Positions 7,571 to 16,870 are shown, counted from the stretch's first letter. The stretch is 53,286 nt of DNA from Paenibacillus tianmuensis (GCF_900100345.1 NZ_FMTT01000043.1:1-53286); one strand, 5' to 3'. Translations and numbers: made by a program. Notes: a model not told the origin generated them from the sequence alone.

Positions 7571-7963
7571 ATGACTAGTGCTAAAATCTACAATCACGGT
7601 GTTGCATGGGAAGAAGCTTTCGGCGTCACCCAAGGTTACAGCGTCAACGGTACCATCTACATTTCGGGACAATTTTCCCACGATATGCAGGGCGCGTTCG
7701 TTGGCGAGGGCGATATCGAGGCACAGACCCGGCAGTCGCTGGAGAACCTCGATCGCGTGCTGGCGGGATTTGGTGTCACGAGGTCGAACATCGCTGAGAT
7801 GGAGGTCTTTCTGACAAACCCGCAAGAGCATTTCGAGCAGTTCATCGTTCTGTACAAGGAGTATGTGGGCGACCATCGGCCGGCCGTCACCCTCATCGGC
7901 GTGTCGGGTCTGGCGTTCCCTCATCAACTGATTGAAATTCGCGCCGTCGCACACACCGACTAA
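7571..7963 (+). CDS. RidA-family protein lacking the catalytic arginine
   Basis: The 130-residue protein has the RidA/YjgF chorismate-mutase-like fold signature (VNGTIYISGQ, ENLDRVLAGFGV, LIEIRAVA). RidA deaminates reactive enamine/imine intermediates using an arginine in a PAR(S/T) motif; here that motif is PAVT, with Val106 in place of arginine. Family members of this type usually lack imine deaminase activity. AAAGGAG precedes the ATG. Codon use is richer in G+C than the adjoining genes, suggesting transfer. It is divergent from, and probably controlled by, the HxlR regulator. Confidence 0.85.
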   Translation: MTSAKIYNHGVAWEEAFGVTQGYSVNGTIYISGQFSHDMQGAFVGEGDIEAQTRQSLENLDRVLAGFGVTRSNIAEMEVFLTNPQEHFEQFIVLYKEYVGDHRPAVTLIGVSGLAFPHQLIEIRAVAHTD

Positions 7964-7971
7964 CTCAGCCA

Positions 7972-8394
7972 CCGAGGTCGGCGTAGCGCCGGGCGGTCGG
8001 GCTCGAAAAGACGCGACCGCTATTGGCGCAAAGCGGAATGTTCGTCGCCAAATAAGCGTAAAATAGTCCCCATCTGATCGCTAAAACAACTGCATATCAC
8101 TTAAGACGAGGGATAACGGGTAGTTGTTACGTTAAGATACCCGTTCCGTCAAAACTTTTTCACTCCCATCTGAAGCCCCCCTCCCAACGACATAATTGTT
8201 ACGATCAAATTTCAATCGGTACACATTCTTGGCCTCAAACGATATTACGCGGTGTTTAATCGGCTTATGTTTTTGTAGAGCATAAAGGCTGCCAGATCGA
8301 TCTGTCGGCAGCCTTTGCTTGTCGTTTATTGAGCTATCGTACGCGTTAAGTTGAATCAATCGATTGCCTAACAAATTATGCTTTTCCACTTGAA
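7972..8394. other. Intergenic stretch with one hairpin
   Basis: No convincing gene is seen. The first 80 bases are G+C-rich and may be the tail of a transferred RidA segment. A 10-bp perfect stem, AAAGGCTGCC/GGCAGCCTTT (8284-8316), may terminate transcription from either side, although the T-tract is poor. An 85-residue frame on the minus strand at 8132-8389 runs straight through this hairpin, has no ribosome site and looks non-coding. Confidence 0.4.
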
Positions 8395-9021
8395 TTAACA
8401 GTTATAATCAAGATGGCATGTATCGTTTAATTTTGAAACATTTTTGCTCTCTGACCATTCAATAATGTTAAGTAAAGTTATGCTGCATGGAGCTATATCA
8501 AATGATACTTTTGAAATCAGTTCTTTATCAAACTCCAGCCACCAGTGTATTATTGAATTAATTGTATTTGAATGAGCCACAATCACAGTCGTTTCATGCA
8601 CTTCGTTCTTAATTCGCTCCATGAATCGCACTACCCTATCATGCATCATTGTCCAGCTTTCTGCCTCTGGATAAGGTATCCAGTCAAGTATTGGATAGGT
8701 AATGGGTCGCTTTAATTCTTCTGCTTGTTCCTTGGTTTTGTTCGCCGCTAGTCCATTGCTTAATTCCCTGAGTTCTTTAACAACAATAGGGCTTTTTGAA
8801 ATAATTTGGCCTATTATTTCAGCTGTATCGCTTGCCCTTGTAAGGTCGCTGGAATAAAAATTTATCGGTTTACCGCTCAATAACGAACACAATCTTTTTC
8901 CTGTTAATTTCGCTTGAACGCGTCCATTTTCGGTTAATGGGGTATCTGACCATCCGCCGACTACACCTTTCAATAAGTGTTCCGCTTCTCCATGTCTGAT
9001 TAAGTACAATTCCTTTAACAA
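8395..9021 (-). CDS. Histidine phosphatase family protein
   Basis: This is a 208-residue phosphoglycerate-mutase-like protein. The phosphorylated histidine lies in the LIRHGEAEH motif (His10), and the second catalytic histidine is in VIVAHSNTIN. Start is TTG at 9021 with AGGGG seven bases upstream. Such enzymes hydrolyse small phosphorylated metabolites (phosphoglycerate, alpha-ribazole phosphate and others); the substrate is not evident. Base composition is AT-rich, unlike the cyd genes nearby. Confidence 0.85.
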   Translation of the reverse strand: MLKELYLIRHGEAEHLLKGVVGGWSDTPLTENGRVQAKLTGKRLCSLLSGKPINFYSSDLTRASDTAEIIGQIISKSPIVVKELRELSNGLAANKTKEQAEELKRPITYPILDWIPYPEAESWTMMHDRVVRFMERIKNEVHETTVIVAHSNTINSIIHWWLEFDKELISKVSFDIAPCSITLLNIIEWSESKNVSKLNDTCHLDYNC

Positions 9022-9071
9022 TTTTAATCCCCTTTTTTCGCACGCCCTTGTTCAATTACTCGGCATCATTA

Positions 9072-9449
9072 TCATTTGCCCGAAAAATTATTTACCGGCT
9101 CCACATGATCCAGCGGAACCCAGCCCCATTCTGCTTCTTCCCCTTCCCGCTGGCACCATACCCATTCGTTCAGCTCCCGGTGCACAATCACGATATCGCC
9201 GGGGTCCACATTCAATTCATTGGCGGAATACGATTCCCGAATGATGCCTTCCCGATCCCGATTCTCGATAATCTGCTCGGGCACCCAGCCCTCCTGCTTC
9301 CGATCGAGCGTATAACAGTAGCGCCAGTTAGGCCAGCCTTCCGGGCCATCATACAATTCTCGCAGAATCACACGCTCTCCGGCTGACAAACGGATCGGCT
9401 GGGGGTAATCGGAACGATGGGGCTTGATCACTTTGTATGTACGGCTCAT
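9072..9449 (-). CDS. SH3-like domain protein
   Basis: With the start at 9449 (AGGAGGAGGGCAAG upstream) the product has 125 residues containing two SH3-like units: one near the N-terminus (LSAGERVILRELYDGPEGW) and one in the second half (DPGDIVIVHRELNEWVWCQ, EWGWVPLDHVEP). Repeated W..P and GWVP turns are typical of bacterial SH3-fold ligand-binding proteins. There is no signal peptide, so it is cytoplasmic. A second, truncated copy of its 5' end lies at 20346-20477. Confidence 0.75.
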   Translation of the reverse strand: MSRTYKVIKPHRSDYPQPIRLSAGERVILRELYDGPEGWPNWRYCYTLDRKQEGWVPEQIIENRDREGIIRESYSANELNVDPGDIVIVHRELNEWVWCQREGEEAEWGWVPLDHVEPVNNFSGK

Positions 9450-9509
9450 CTTGCCCTCCTCCTTCTTCCTAGAACATATATTCCTATCATAACAGAAATC
9501 GTCTCCTAT

Positions 9510-9541
9510 AAAAATTCCCAATGGCCCACGCAACCATCGGG
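9510..9541 (-). terminator. Terminator after cydC
   Basis: On the minus strand CCCGATGG and CCATTGGG pair around a nine-base loop and are followed by AATTTTTA. It closes the cyd operon about 60 bases after the cydC stop. Confidence 0.6.
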
Positions 9542-9603
9542 AACAAAGCTTTATTTTCTTAGGGCTAAAAAGACGCACAACGACGCTTACGCGATCTGTA
9601 TGA

Positions 9604-11325
9604 TCAGGCTTCACCGATCATTTGCAGCTCAATTTGCTTCAGTTCATAAAAATATCCCTTTTGCTCCATCAGCTCTGAATACGTTCCCGCTTCAATGACT
9701 CTTCCTTGGTCCATCACCAAAATCCGGTCCATCTCTTCCAAGCCGGTCAGCCGATGGCTGATCAGAAGAAGCGTATCGTCCTCCGCCTGTGTCAACAGAT
9801 TCTGGAAAACGCGTTGCTCCGTAACGTAATCCAGAGAAGACGTCGGTTCGTCCAGAAGCCATAGCCGTCCTTTCCTCAACATTGCCCGGGCCAAGGCTAG
9901 ACGTTGCTTCTCCCCTTCCGACAGGTTCTCCCCTTTTTCATACACTGTATCGTCCAGCGATACATTCGGCAGCTGCGCTTTATCCAGCATAGCCAACAAC
10001 TCTTCGTCGGAATGACACTCCTCATTCAGCAACAGGTTCTCCCGAATGGTACCCCGAAAAAAATGGCTGTGCTGCAGCACAACATTTGACGCTTGCCAAA
10101 TGCTCGCTTCATCCAGTTCCTTAACGGAAGCGCCATTTAAAAGAATCTGGCCGTCTGTCGGTGTACGAAGCTTGAGCAGCAGTTCAATAATGGTTGTTTT
10201 TCCTGATCCGCTCGGTCCGACAATAGCGGTTTTAGAACCGGCTGGAATAGGAAGGGAAATGTCTCTCAGCGCCGGGCGCCCTTCATCTTTATATTGAAAC
10301 GAAACGCCGCTTAGCTCAATCGAAATGCCCTGATTGACGAAAAGTACACCGCTTGGCTGAGGCGGCAGCAAATCGGCGGCATGAACCGTTTCCGCAAGCC
10401 GTTTGGCCGCATGTTCGCTATCCTGTTTATAGGCTGGCAGCGTAGCCATTGGTGCAGCTTCTTCAAACACCGTAAGCGAAGCCATAATCAACATGGCGAG
10501 ATACACGCCGGCAAGCGAGCCGCCCATAATCAAATAGGCGCCAAGAACGAGCACACCCCAGGAAATGAGATGCGTTGCAAAAGCATGGAGCGATTGCCCT
10601 CGCAGCAAGTGCCTGGCTGCTGCCTGCTGTTCGTCCGCCAGTGCGGCGGAGGCATGGTGCAGCTTCTGCTCGCGCTTATTCAATTGTCCGTATACTTTTA
10701 GATCGCGGAAGCCATAAAGCAGCTCCGTCACTTCAGTAGACAGCACCGCCCGCTGCCGACGAACACGGCCATGAATCTTTCTCTGCCCAAGCAGAACAAG
10801 TCCCGGAACCACAAAAGCCGTTATCAGCATCCCGAGTACAAACAAACAGGCCATCCAGAATGAAAAGGCTGAAGTAAACAAAACCGTGGCCAAAAAAACC
10901 ATAACGACAATGACAGGTGGATAAGCGACACGCAAAAAATAATGCTGCAAGCTTTCTACATCCCCAACGATACGTGCCAGCAGCTCGCCACTTCGTTTTT
11001 GGCCCAATATCCCCGGCGTCAAAGGTACTAGCTTGGCAAAAAATGAGGTGCGCAAATTGCTGAGCAGAGAGAACGTCGCCTGATGGGAATACAAGCGTTC
11101 AGCGTAGCGGCTTGCTGCCCGCAGCAGGCCAAGTATTTTGACCAGGGACGTCAGCACAATCAAGGTATAGAGTGGCGGAGCAAACACGGTCTGGGAGATC
11201 AGATACCCGCTTGTGGCAAAAAGGCATACACCGGCTATGCCGGCAATGAATCCGCCGATGATCGCGATGGCGATATCCTTCCGTTCCTGAATCATCGCCT
11301 TTGTTAAAATAGCCAGCTCGTTCAT
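9604..11325 (-). CDS. cydC: CydC, half of the heterodimeric thiol exporter needed for cytochrome bd
   Basis: This 573-residue ABC half-transporter has six membrane helices in residues 1-300 followed by a nucleotide-binding domain with Walker A GPSGSGKTT, signature LSEGEKQR and Walker B LWLLDEPTSSLD. CydDC exports cysteine/glutathione-type thiols, which is required for assembly of the bd oxidase. Its ATG overlaps the end of cydD by 4 bases. As last gene of cydABDC it is followed by an intrinsic terminator. Confidence 0.92.
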   Translation of the reverse strand: MNELAILTKAMIQERKDIAIAIIGGFIAGIAGVCLFATSGYLISQTVFAPPLYTLIVLTSLVKILGLLRAASRYAERLYSHQATFSLLSNLRTSFFAKLVPLTPGILGQKRSGELLARIVGDVESLQHYFLRVAYPPVIVVMVFLATVLFTSAFSFWMACLFVLGMLITAFVVPGLVLLGQRKIHGRVRRQRAVLSTEVTELLYGFRDLKVYGQLNKREQKLHHASAALADEQQAAARHLLRGQSLHAFATHLISWGVLVLGAYLIMGGSLAGVYLAMLIMASLTVFEEAAPMATLPAYKQDSEHAAKRLAETVHAADLLPPQPSGVLFVNQGISIELSGVSFQYKDEGRPALRDISLPIPAGSKTAIVGPSGSGKTTIIELLLKLRTPTDGQILLNGASVKELDEASIWQASNVVLQHSHFFRGTIRENLLLNEECHSDEELLAMLDKAQLPNVSLDDTVYEKGENLSEGEKQRLALARAMLRKGRLWLLDEPTSSLDYVTEQRVFQNLLTQAEDDTLLLISHRLTGLEEMDRILVMDQGRVIEAGTYSELMEQKGYFYELKQIELQMIGEA

Positions 11326-13142
11326 GCGAATCCTCCCTTCCGCCCGACATCTACCATCTCAGCATATTGAGGCAGACGCACTAGAAGCTCCTCATGGCTC
11401 CCGCAGTCCAGCAGTACTCCGTTGTCCATAAACAAGATGCGATCGGCATGTCGTATCGTGTACAAGCGGTGAGCCACGGTAATCATGGTCGCCTTGCTTG
11501 CAAGGTCCGCAATGGAACGCTGCAGGACGCGTTCGGTCTGCAAATCCAATCCTACCGTGGGCTCATCAAACAAAATGACGTTAGGCCGCTTCAAAAAAGC
11601 GCGTGCCAGCGCAAGCCTTTGCTTCTCGCCACCCGATAATCCCCTGCCGCCTTCACCGACGAAGGTATCATAGCCCTTGTCCAATTCGGCTGCAACGGCA
11701 GCCAGGCCAGCGGCCTCTGCAGCCTGTACGATATCAGCTCTGGAGACATCCCGGTCCGCGCCAATCACAATATTGTCGGCAAACGTGCCGGCAAAAATAT
11801 ACGGATGCTGGGTAATATAGCTAATGCGATCAAACCATGAAGCCTCATCGTATTGCGCAAGCGGACGTCCGTTCACCAGCACTTCTCCCGATAACGGCTT
11901 CAGCAACCCGGCAATGAGATGCAGCAAGGTGGTTTTGCCGGAGCCGCTTTTTCCGACAATGGCGATTTGCTCCCCCGGTCGAAACGACAGGGAACCGACT
12001 GCAAGCTCGAACGAATCCGGCGCATACCGAAACCGGATATTCCTCAGCTCGATGGATGGCGGCATCCGGAACAAGCCCGAATCGGCTGTCCCATGCTTGT
12101 CCGCCTTATCCATCCTATCACCCTCGTCTGTCACGTCCGTTTTCCCAGCCCCCTCCCGGCTATCCATGATCGCGCGCTCTTCCCTTGTTTCTGCAAGCAT
12201 TTCTTCCACTTTACTTACAGCCCCCATACTGGTGCGACCGTTGTGAAAAGCAGTTCCCGTGTTTTTTAACAGACTGTAATACTCAGGCACCAGCAGCAGG
12301 ATCAAAAAAGCCGTGTGGAAGGAAAGCGATTTGAAAACCAGCAGTTGAAGCGCCAGCTCAAGGGCAACCATGCCAATGCTCAACATCACGATGGATTCCA
12401 GCATGAAGGTGTTGGTAAACGCAATCCGCAAAATGCCCATCGTCGCATCCCGATAGCCAAGGCTGCTGCGTTCAATTTCCTGCTGCTGGCGATGAGCCCG
12501 GCCAAATAGCTTCAAGGAGACAAGCCCTTGTAGAGAGTCCAGAAACGTACCGGAAAATTCGGCAAGCTGCGCAAATTTCTCCTCTGACTTGTTCTTCGTT
12601 TTCAGCCCCACAAGCACCATAAAGATCGGGATAAAAGGGGCGGTAACAAGCATAATCCAGCCGGAATTCGTATGCTGGGTAAACACAACGGCTAAGATCA
12701 GGATCGGAATGATGGCAGCTTCCATCATACGCGGCATATATTGGCTGAAATAACTGTCCGCCTCATCCACGGCGTCCAGCGCCACACTCACCTTTCCGCC
12801 CGTTTGCCCAAGAAGCGCCGAAGGTACGGAAGCATTGGCCAGCTTTCGCAGCACCGCTGCCCGCATCTCTGTCTTGGCGCTGGCCGCCATCTGCAAACCG
12901 ATTCGCCCGTTTCCGTACGACAGCAGCGTACGCGCAGCGATGACGGCCAGCAAAACGCCAAATATAACAACAACCGACGAAAAGGAAGCGCGCTGCACAA
13001 AAATCCTTTCGACGGCTTCTGCGAGCAGTGCCGCCTGGCCAGATATGGCTGCACCGAGCGCAAGCGACATCCCCCCCAAGAGAACAAGACGTTTCCGTTG
13101 TACGGACATTAGCTCAGACATAAGACCGGTTTTCCCCTTCAC
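11322..13142 (-). CDS. cydD: CydD, partner half-transporter of CydC
   Basis: This 606-residue ABC half-transporter has a six-helix membrane domain and an ATPase domain with Walker A GKSGSGKTT, signature LSGGEKQR and Walker B VILFDEPTVGLD. A charged linker rich in D, K and G (around residues 325-355) joins the two domains and is longer than usual. Start is taken as GTG at 13142 because GGAGGGG lies seven bases before it; ATG at 13121 is possible. It lies 67 bases after cydB. Confidence 0.92.
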   Translation of the reverse strand: MKGKTGLMSELMSVQRKRLVLLGGMSLALGAAISGQAALLAEAVERIFVQRASFSSVVVIFGVLLAVIAARTLLSYGNGRIGLQMAASAKTEMRAAVLRKLANASVPSALLGQTGGKVSVALDAVDEADSYFSQYMPRMMEAAIIPILILAVVFTQHTNSGWIMLVTAPFIPIFMVLVGLKTKNKSEEKFAQLAEFSGTFLDSLQGLVSLKLFGRAHRQQQEIERSSLGYRDATMGILRIAFTNTFMLESIVMLSIGMVALELALQLLVFKSLSFHTAFLILLLVPEYYSLLKNTGTAFHNGRTSMGAVSKVEEMLAETREERAIMDSREGAGKTDVTDEGDRMDKADKHGTADSGLFRMPPSIELRNIRFRYAPDSFELAVGSLSFRPGEQIAIVGKSGSGKTTLLHLIAGLLKPLSGEVLVNGRPLAQYDEASWFDRISYITQHPYIFAGTFADNIVIGADRDVSRADIVQAAEAAGLAAVAAELDKGYDTFVGEGGRGLSGGEKQRLALARAFLKRPNVILFDEPTVGLDLQTERVLQRSIADLASKATMITVAHRLYTIRHADRILFMDNGVLLDCGSHEELLVRLPQYAEMVDVGRKGGFA

Positions 13143-13209
13143 GCAGGCTCCCCTCCTTTATACAAGCGCCTGTAAAGTACTCCCGACATGCATTCATGCA
13201 CACACCCGC

Positions 13210-14226
13210 TTATTTTTTGCCTTTTACATAATCCGCATCAAACAGGAATAGCCTGAAGACCAGAATAAGGGACGGAATCAGCAGGCACAGGCCGCCGATA
13301 AAGGCAACCACAAGTGCAAGGCCCATCGACTCATGCGTGGCGCCGCTTTGAATGGTAATGTACGGGTCCAAAATATAAGGATATTGCCCTATACCGTACG
13401 CAAAAAAGGCACAGAAAAATTGCAGCATCACACAAATAAAGGCCAGTCCGTAGCGGCGCCCGTTGTACAGCAGCCACATGGCGATCATGAAAAAACCAAC
13501 GGAAAGCGCCAGCAGCCACCACAAATCCATCATGTTTTGAAAATGCCGCTCATTGTGTTGACTGAGATAAATAAATGCCGTAAGAGCGGCGATAATCGTT
13601 GGCGTACCCCAAAAAAGGGCATAGGTCCGCGTCAGCTTTAGCGCTGACTGATCGTCCGCCCGGGAAGCGTAGAAGGCCAGGAACGAACCGCTAATGAACA
13701 GCACCGATACGATGGCCAAGGCGACGATGCTCCATGACAACGGGCTTGTCATCAGCGCCCAATATTCCAGAGAAACCGCTCTGCCTTCCTCCACAATAAA
13801 ACCGCCTTCGGAAAGCGTCAGTGCTACCGACAAAGAAGCCGGAATTAATAAACCCGTTGACCCATATAAGAACAGATACACGATGTTTTCTTTGGAGCCG
13901 TAATTTTCAAACGCGTAAAAGGAGCCGCGAATGGCCAGCAAAATAATGGCGATGCTTCCCGGTACAAGCAGCGCAGAGCCATAATAATAGGCCGTGTCAG
14001 GAAAAAAACCGACGATTCCGACGAAGAAAAAGACAAAAAACACATTGGTAATCTCCCAGACCGGCGATAAATAACGGGATATCAAACGATTGATAAGGTG
14101 ATCCTGTTTCGTCAGACGGGCATAGAAGGCAATAAAACCGGCGCCGAAATCAATGGAGGCCACAATTAAATAGCCGTACAAAAACAGCCAAAGCACGGTG
14201 ATGCCTATCAACTCGTAACTGATCAT
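13210..14226 (-). CDS. cydB: Cytochrome bd ubiquinol/menaquinol oxidase subunit II
   Basis: This is a 338-residue integral membrane protein with about eight to nine helices and the CydB start (ELIGITVLWLFLYGYLIVASIDFGAGF; the FDFG-like motif is part of the subunit interface). Together with CydA it forms the high-affinity terminal oxidase. The start codon overlaps the cydA stop by 4 bases (ATGA). Confidence 0.93.
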   Translation of the reverse strand: MISYELIGITVLWLFLYGYLIVASIDFGAGFIAFYARLTKQDHLINRLISRYLSPVWEITNVFFVFFFVGIVGFFPDTAYYYGSALLVPGSIAIILLAIRGSFYAFENYGSKENIVYLFLYGSTGLLIPASLSVALTLSEGGFIVEEGRAVSLEYWALMTSPLSWSIVALAIVSVLFISGSFLAFYASRADDQSALKLTRTYALFWGTPTIIAALTAFIYLSQHNERHFQNMMDLWWLLALSVGFFMIAMWLLYNGRRYGLAFICVMLQFFCAFFAYGIGQYPYILDPYITIQSGATHESMGLALVVAFIGGLCLLIPSLILVFRLFLFDADYVKGKK

Positions 14227-15587
14227 ACCGGTTCACCCTTTTCCCTGGTTTGAACATGATTCTTTTTCGCAAACTGTTCCAGCTCGATTTCTGCCGGTTT
14301 ATTACGGAACAAGCGCCTGAGTACAAAGACACACATGATCCCCAGTACAATATACAAAAGAAGGAAGAGGAAAAAGAGAATCCTCACATTCGGCGATGAA
14401 GTAGCTGCTTCCTCTACTCGCATATATCCGCGGATCATCCACGGCTGCCGCCCGACTTCCGCATAAAACCAGCCCAGTTCAACGCCCAAAAACGCCAGTG
14501 GCGTACTAAAAACAATCGCCCGAAGCAGCCACTTGTTGAGCTCATTGCGTTTCTTCCAGAACAAAAACAGGAAATACAGGAGCGCAACGGCCAAAATAAC
14601 AAAGCCGGTCCCGGCCATCAAATCAAACAAATAGTGCACAAGGAGCGGCGGACGTTCATCGAGCGGAAACTCCTCCAGCCCCTTTACCTCGGCATCAAAG
14701 TCCCCAAAGGCCAGGAAGCTAAGAACCTTCGGAAGGTGAATAGCTCCCATTACTTTCTGCTCGGCGTTCAGCCACCCCAATAAAATCAAATCCGCTCCGC
14801 TTTCCGTTTTAAAATGCCATTCTGCGGCCGCCAGCTTCTCCGGTTGATGCTCCGCCAAAAACTTAGCCGACAAATCACCCGCTATGGTTGTCAGCAAGCT
14901 GAAGACGAGAACAACTCCCATCATGAGCTTCAACGCTTTCTTGTAATACGTCGATGCCCCTTTTCTTAAAATAACGTAGGCAGCGATTCCCGCCAGCAAG
15001 GCTGCCCCCGTCAAATAGGCCGAGGATAGTATATGGAATACTTTTGAGGGCGTCGCCGTATTAAACATCGCTTGCAACGGATTCACTGCCGTAAAGTGGC
15101 CATCTTCCATGACAAAGCCTCCGGGCTGATTCATAAATCCGTTCACCGTCGTAATAAAAAAAGCGGACATGCTTGCCCCGGCGACAATCGGTAACGTCAG
15201 CAGCCAATGGATATACGGATTGCGGAACCGGTCCCACGTGTACAAATAAATCCCCAGGAAGATGGCCTCAAAAAAGAACGCAAAAACCTCCATAAATAAC
15301 GGGAGAGCGACCACATTTCCTGCCAATTGCATAAAGTTCGGCCAAACCAACGCTAGCTGCAAGGCAATCGCCGTTCCAGTCACCACGCCCACCGCCACGG
15401 AAATGACAAATCCTCGCGTCCATCTTTTGGCCATGAGAATGTAATGGGGGTCCTTCTTACGTATACCGACGAATTCGGCAATTGCAATCATTAACGGAAC
15501 ACCAACGCCAACCGTGGCAAAAATAACATGAAATGTCAATGTCAGCCCCGTTAACCATCTGCTCCACAACACCGTATCAAGATCCAT
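14223..15587 (-). CDS. cydA: Cytochrome bd quinol oxidase subunit I
   Basis: Starting at the ATG at 15587 (AAGGAGACAG upstream) the protein has 454 residues. It contains the N-terminal heme ligand His20 (TLTFHVIFATVGVG), the conserved GWFYAEVGRQPW motif near a quinol-site/heme region, and a short Q-loop as in Bacillus enzymes rather than the long E. coli form. It oxidises menaquinol and reduces O2 to water at low oxygen. An upstream extension to 15680 has no ribosome site. First gene of cydABDC. Confidence 0.95.
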   Translation of the reverse strand: MDLDTVLWSRWLTGLTLTFHVIFATVGVGVPLMIAIAEFVGIRKKDPHYILMAKRWTRGFVISVAVGVVTGTAIALQLALVWPNFMQLAGNVVALPLFMEVFAFFFEAIFLGIYLYTWDRFRNPYIHWLLTLPIVAGASMSAFFITTVNGFMNQPGGFVMEDGHFTAVNPLQAMFNTATPSKVFHILSSAYLTGAALLAGIAAYVILRKGASTYYKKALKLMMGVVLVFSLLTTIAGDLSAKFLAEHQPEKLAAAEWHFKTESGADLILLGWLNAEQKVMGAIHLPKVLSFLAFGDFDAEVKGLEEFPLDERPPLLVHYLFDLMAGTGFVILAVALLYFLFLFWKKRNELNKWLLRAIVFSTPLAFLGVELGWFYAEVGRQPWMIRGYMRVEEAATSSPNVRILFFLFLLLYIVLGIMCVFVLRRLFRNKPAEIELEQFAKKNHVQTREKGEPV

Positions 15588-15831
15588 GCCAGACTGTCTC
15601 CTTTCAAACCTGTTCATTCGTATCGGAGTTGACCCTGTCAAATACATGTCCGATATATAAAAGTTATTATAACGAAGCATTGTCTCAAATTTTCACGAAA
15701 GCTTCGCCTTTCAAAAAAAAATTAAAACTTTCCGAAAACTCGGTGAAAAACGCGAAAACCACTCCATCGGGTCATTGTTCCAGTAGCCGATGTGTGGTAT
15801 GAGTGATCAACATCACAAGTTGTCGGAACGC
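15588..15831 (-). promoter_or_regulatory. cydA upstream region with a CRP/FNR-like site
   Basis: The minus strand carries TATAAT about 75 bases before the cydA start (within TTCGTTATAATAAC, about 15660-15675) without a good -35, as expected for activator-dependent promoters. AGTGA-N6-TCACA at 15802-15817 matches nine of ten positions of the CRP/Fnr half-site consensus (TGTGA-N6-TCACA). It is about 140 bases upstream of the -10, farther than usual. No convincing Rex palindrome was found. Confidence 0.45.
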
Positions 15832-15921
15832 AAATGGTAGAAAAAAGATCGCCTTTTCTGTAGAATCGTTTGTACCACCAAACCGATTCAAGAAAGAGAC
15901 GATCTCATGAAAAATGGTATC
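15832..15921 (+). mobile_element. IS4-family element, left-end fragment (copy 1)
   Basis: About 90 bases match the left part of the two other IS4 copies (19951 and 52993 onward), from AAATGGTAGAAAAAAGATCG through the ATG of the transposase and its first codons. The outermost 25 bases of the left end are missing and similarity stops after the fifth codon. The frame then reads MKNGIREKLTVK and stops. It is a dead remnant. Confidence 0.8.
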
Positions 15922-15953
15922 CGTGAAAAATTGACGGTTAAGTGAACGCAGCA

Positions 15954-16244
15954 TCACTCGTTATAGTAGCCTTTGCCTTCTCCGGCTGTGAATGTGGCGA
16001 TGTACCAGTTGTTGCCGAACGGGTCTTCGACGCCCGCGCTCCGTTCTCTGTACGGCATATCTGCGGGCTCGTACAGCGAAGCCGCCCCGGCTTCGAGCGC
16101 GTGCCTGTAGCAGCCGTCCGTATCGGCGACGAACAGATGGACCGTGGACGGCCGGGCTGCAAAACGGTCGCTTGCATCCGTTACTTCCACGATCGTATCG
16201 CCGATCATGACCTCGGCATGCTGGACAGAGCCGTCGTCGCGATG
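15954..16244 (-). pseudogene. VOC/glyoxalase-family protein, C-terminal part
   Basis: The frame RDDGSVQHAEVMIGDTIVEV...HLFVADTDGCYRHALEAGA...RSAGVEDPFGNNWYIAT matches the second half of VOC-family proteins (two beta-alpha-beta-beta-beta units); the EDPFGN.W.IAT segment is the classic end. About 50 N-terminal residues are missing, replaced by the IS1595 fragment at about 16240. An ATG at 16208 is internal to the fold, so the protein would be nonfunctional. Confidence 0.8.
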
Positions 16245-16649
16245 CGAGCATACTGCATTCTACTTTCTGAAAACCCGCAAGCTGTATCAATGCACGCGCT
16301 GCAAGCATCAGGCGTCTGTTACTGCCGGGACGATTATGCATAAATCACACACTCCGCTGCTGACCTGGTTTTGGGCGATTTTCCTTGTGGCGCACGATAA
16401 ACGCGGTGTTTCCGCTGTTTTCCTTTCACGTGAACTGGAAATCTCCTACCCCACTGCGTGGTTATTGCTTCACAAGATTCGCAAAGCCATGGGAGATCGC
16501 GACGCCCACGACCAACTGGCTGGTTTGGTCGAGTTGGATGACGCTTTCTTCGGAGCGCCAACAGGCAGTTTGAAGGGCAGATGTTTAATCGCCTGCTGGC
16601 TGCTTGTGTTTCCACCGATACCGTCACCTACGGCGATTTGACCGCGTAA
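16238..16649 (+). mobile_element. IS1595-family transposase remnant
   Basis: The plus strand encodes a zinc-ribbon half (YFLKTRKLYQCTRCKHQ), then AGTIMHKSHTPLLTWFWAI and a first catalytic region (LAGLVELDDAFFGAP), as in IS1595 transposases. After GSLKG the frame is lost, and a different frame reads MFNRLLAACVSTDTVTYGDL to a TAA at 16647-16649, which is the family C-terminus. The 5' zinc cysteines, the middle catalytic residues and both element ends are missing. Confidence 0.8.
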
Positions 16650-16699
16650 GCCAAGCGGAGCTAACTTGATATTCAAAAAAGTTTATTGTGCCCCGGTAA

Positions 16700-16725
16700 G
16701 TCCGTACTTTTTGTACGGGCTTTGT
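16700..16725. terminator. Hairpin with short T-tract
   Basis: GTCCGTAC and GTACGGGC pair around TTTTT and are followed by TTTGTTT on the plus strand. Confidence 0.5.
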
Positions 16726-16733
16726 TTGATTAA

Positions 16734-16870
16734 AGATTCACGAACGAATGAACTGTATCCAATTCAAGAATATTTCCTTCTCGCCATTTTGATACATAAA
16801 GCCAATACAACCAGTGTTAATGGCCGAATTGGCTTCATCTTTTAAACCATTTTTATCAACAGATTCATTT
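16734..16870 (-). pseudogene. Possible C-terminal gene fragment of unknown family
   Basis: A minus-strand frame reading ERNESVDKNGLKDEANSAI then NTGCIGFMYQNGEKEIFLNW and ending IQFIRS-stop (TGA at 16734-16736) has protein-like composition but no start codon of its own in frame. It lies just downstream of the SEC-C gene on the same strand. I cannot name the family. It is probably the tail of a lost gene. Confidence 0.35.

Noticed and set aside
8132..8389. 85-codon minus-strand frame
   Set aside because: It crosses a 10-bp hairpin, lacks a ribosome site and resembles nothing.
15588..15831. Rex operator before cydA
   Set aside because: Only half-sites such as CGTGAAAATTT are visible; no full TTGTGAA...TTCACAA dyad.
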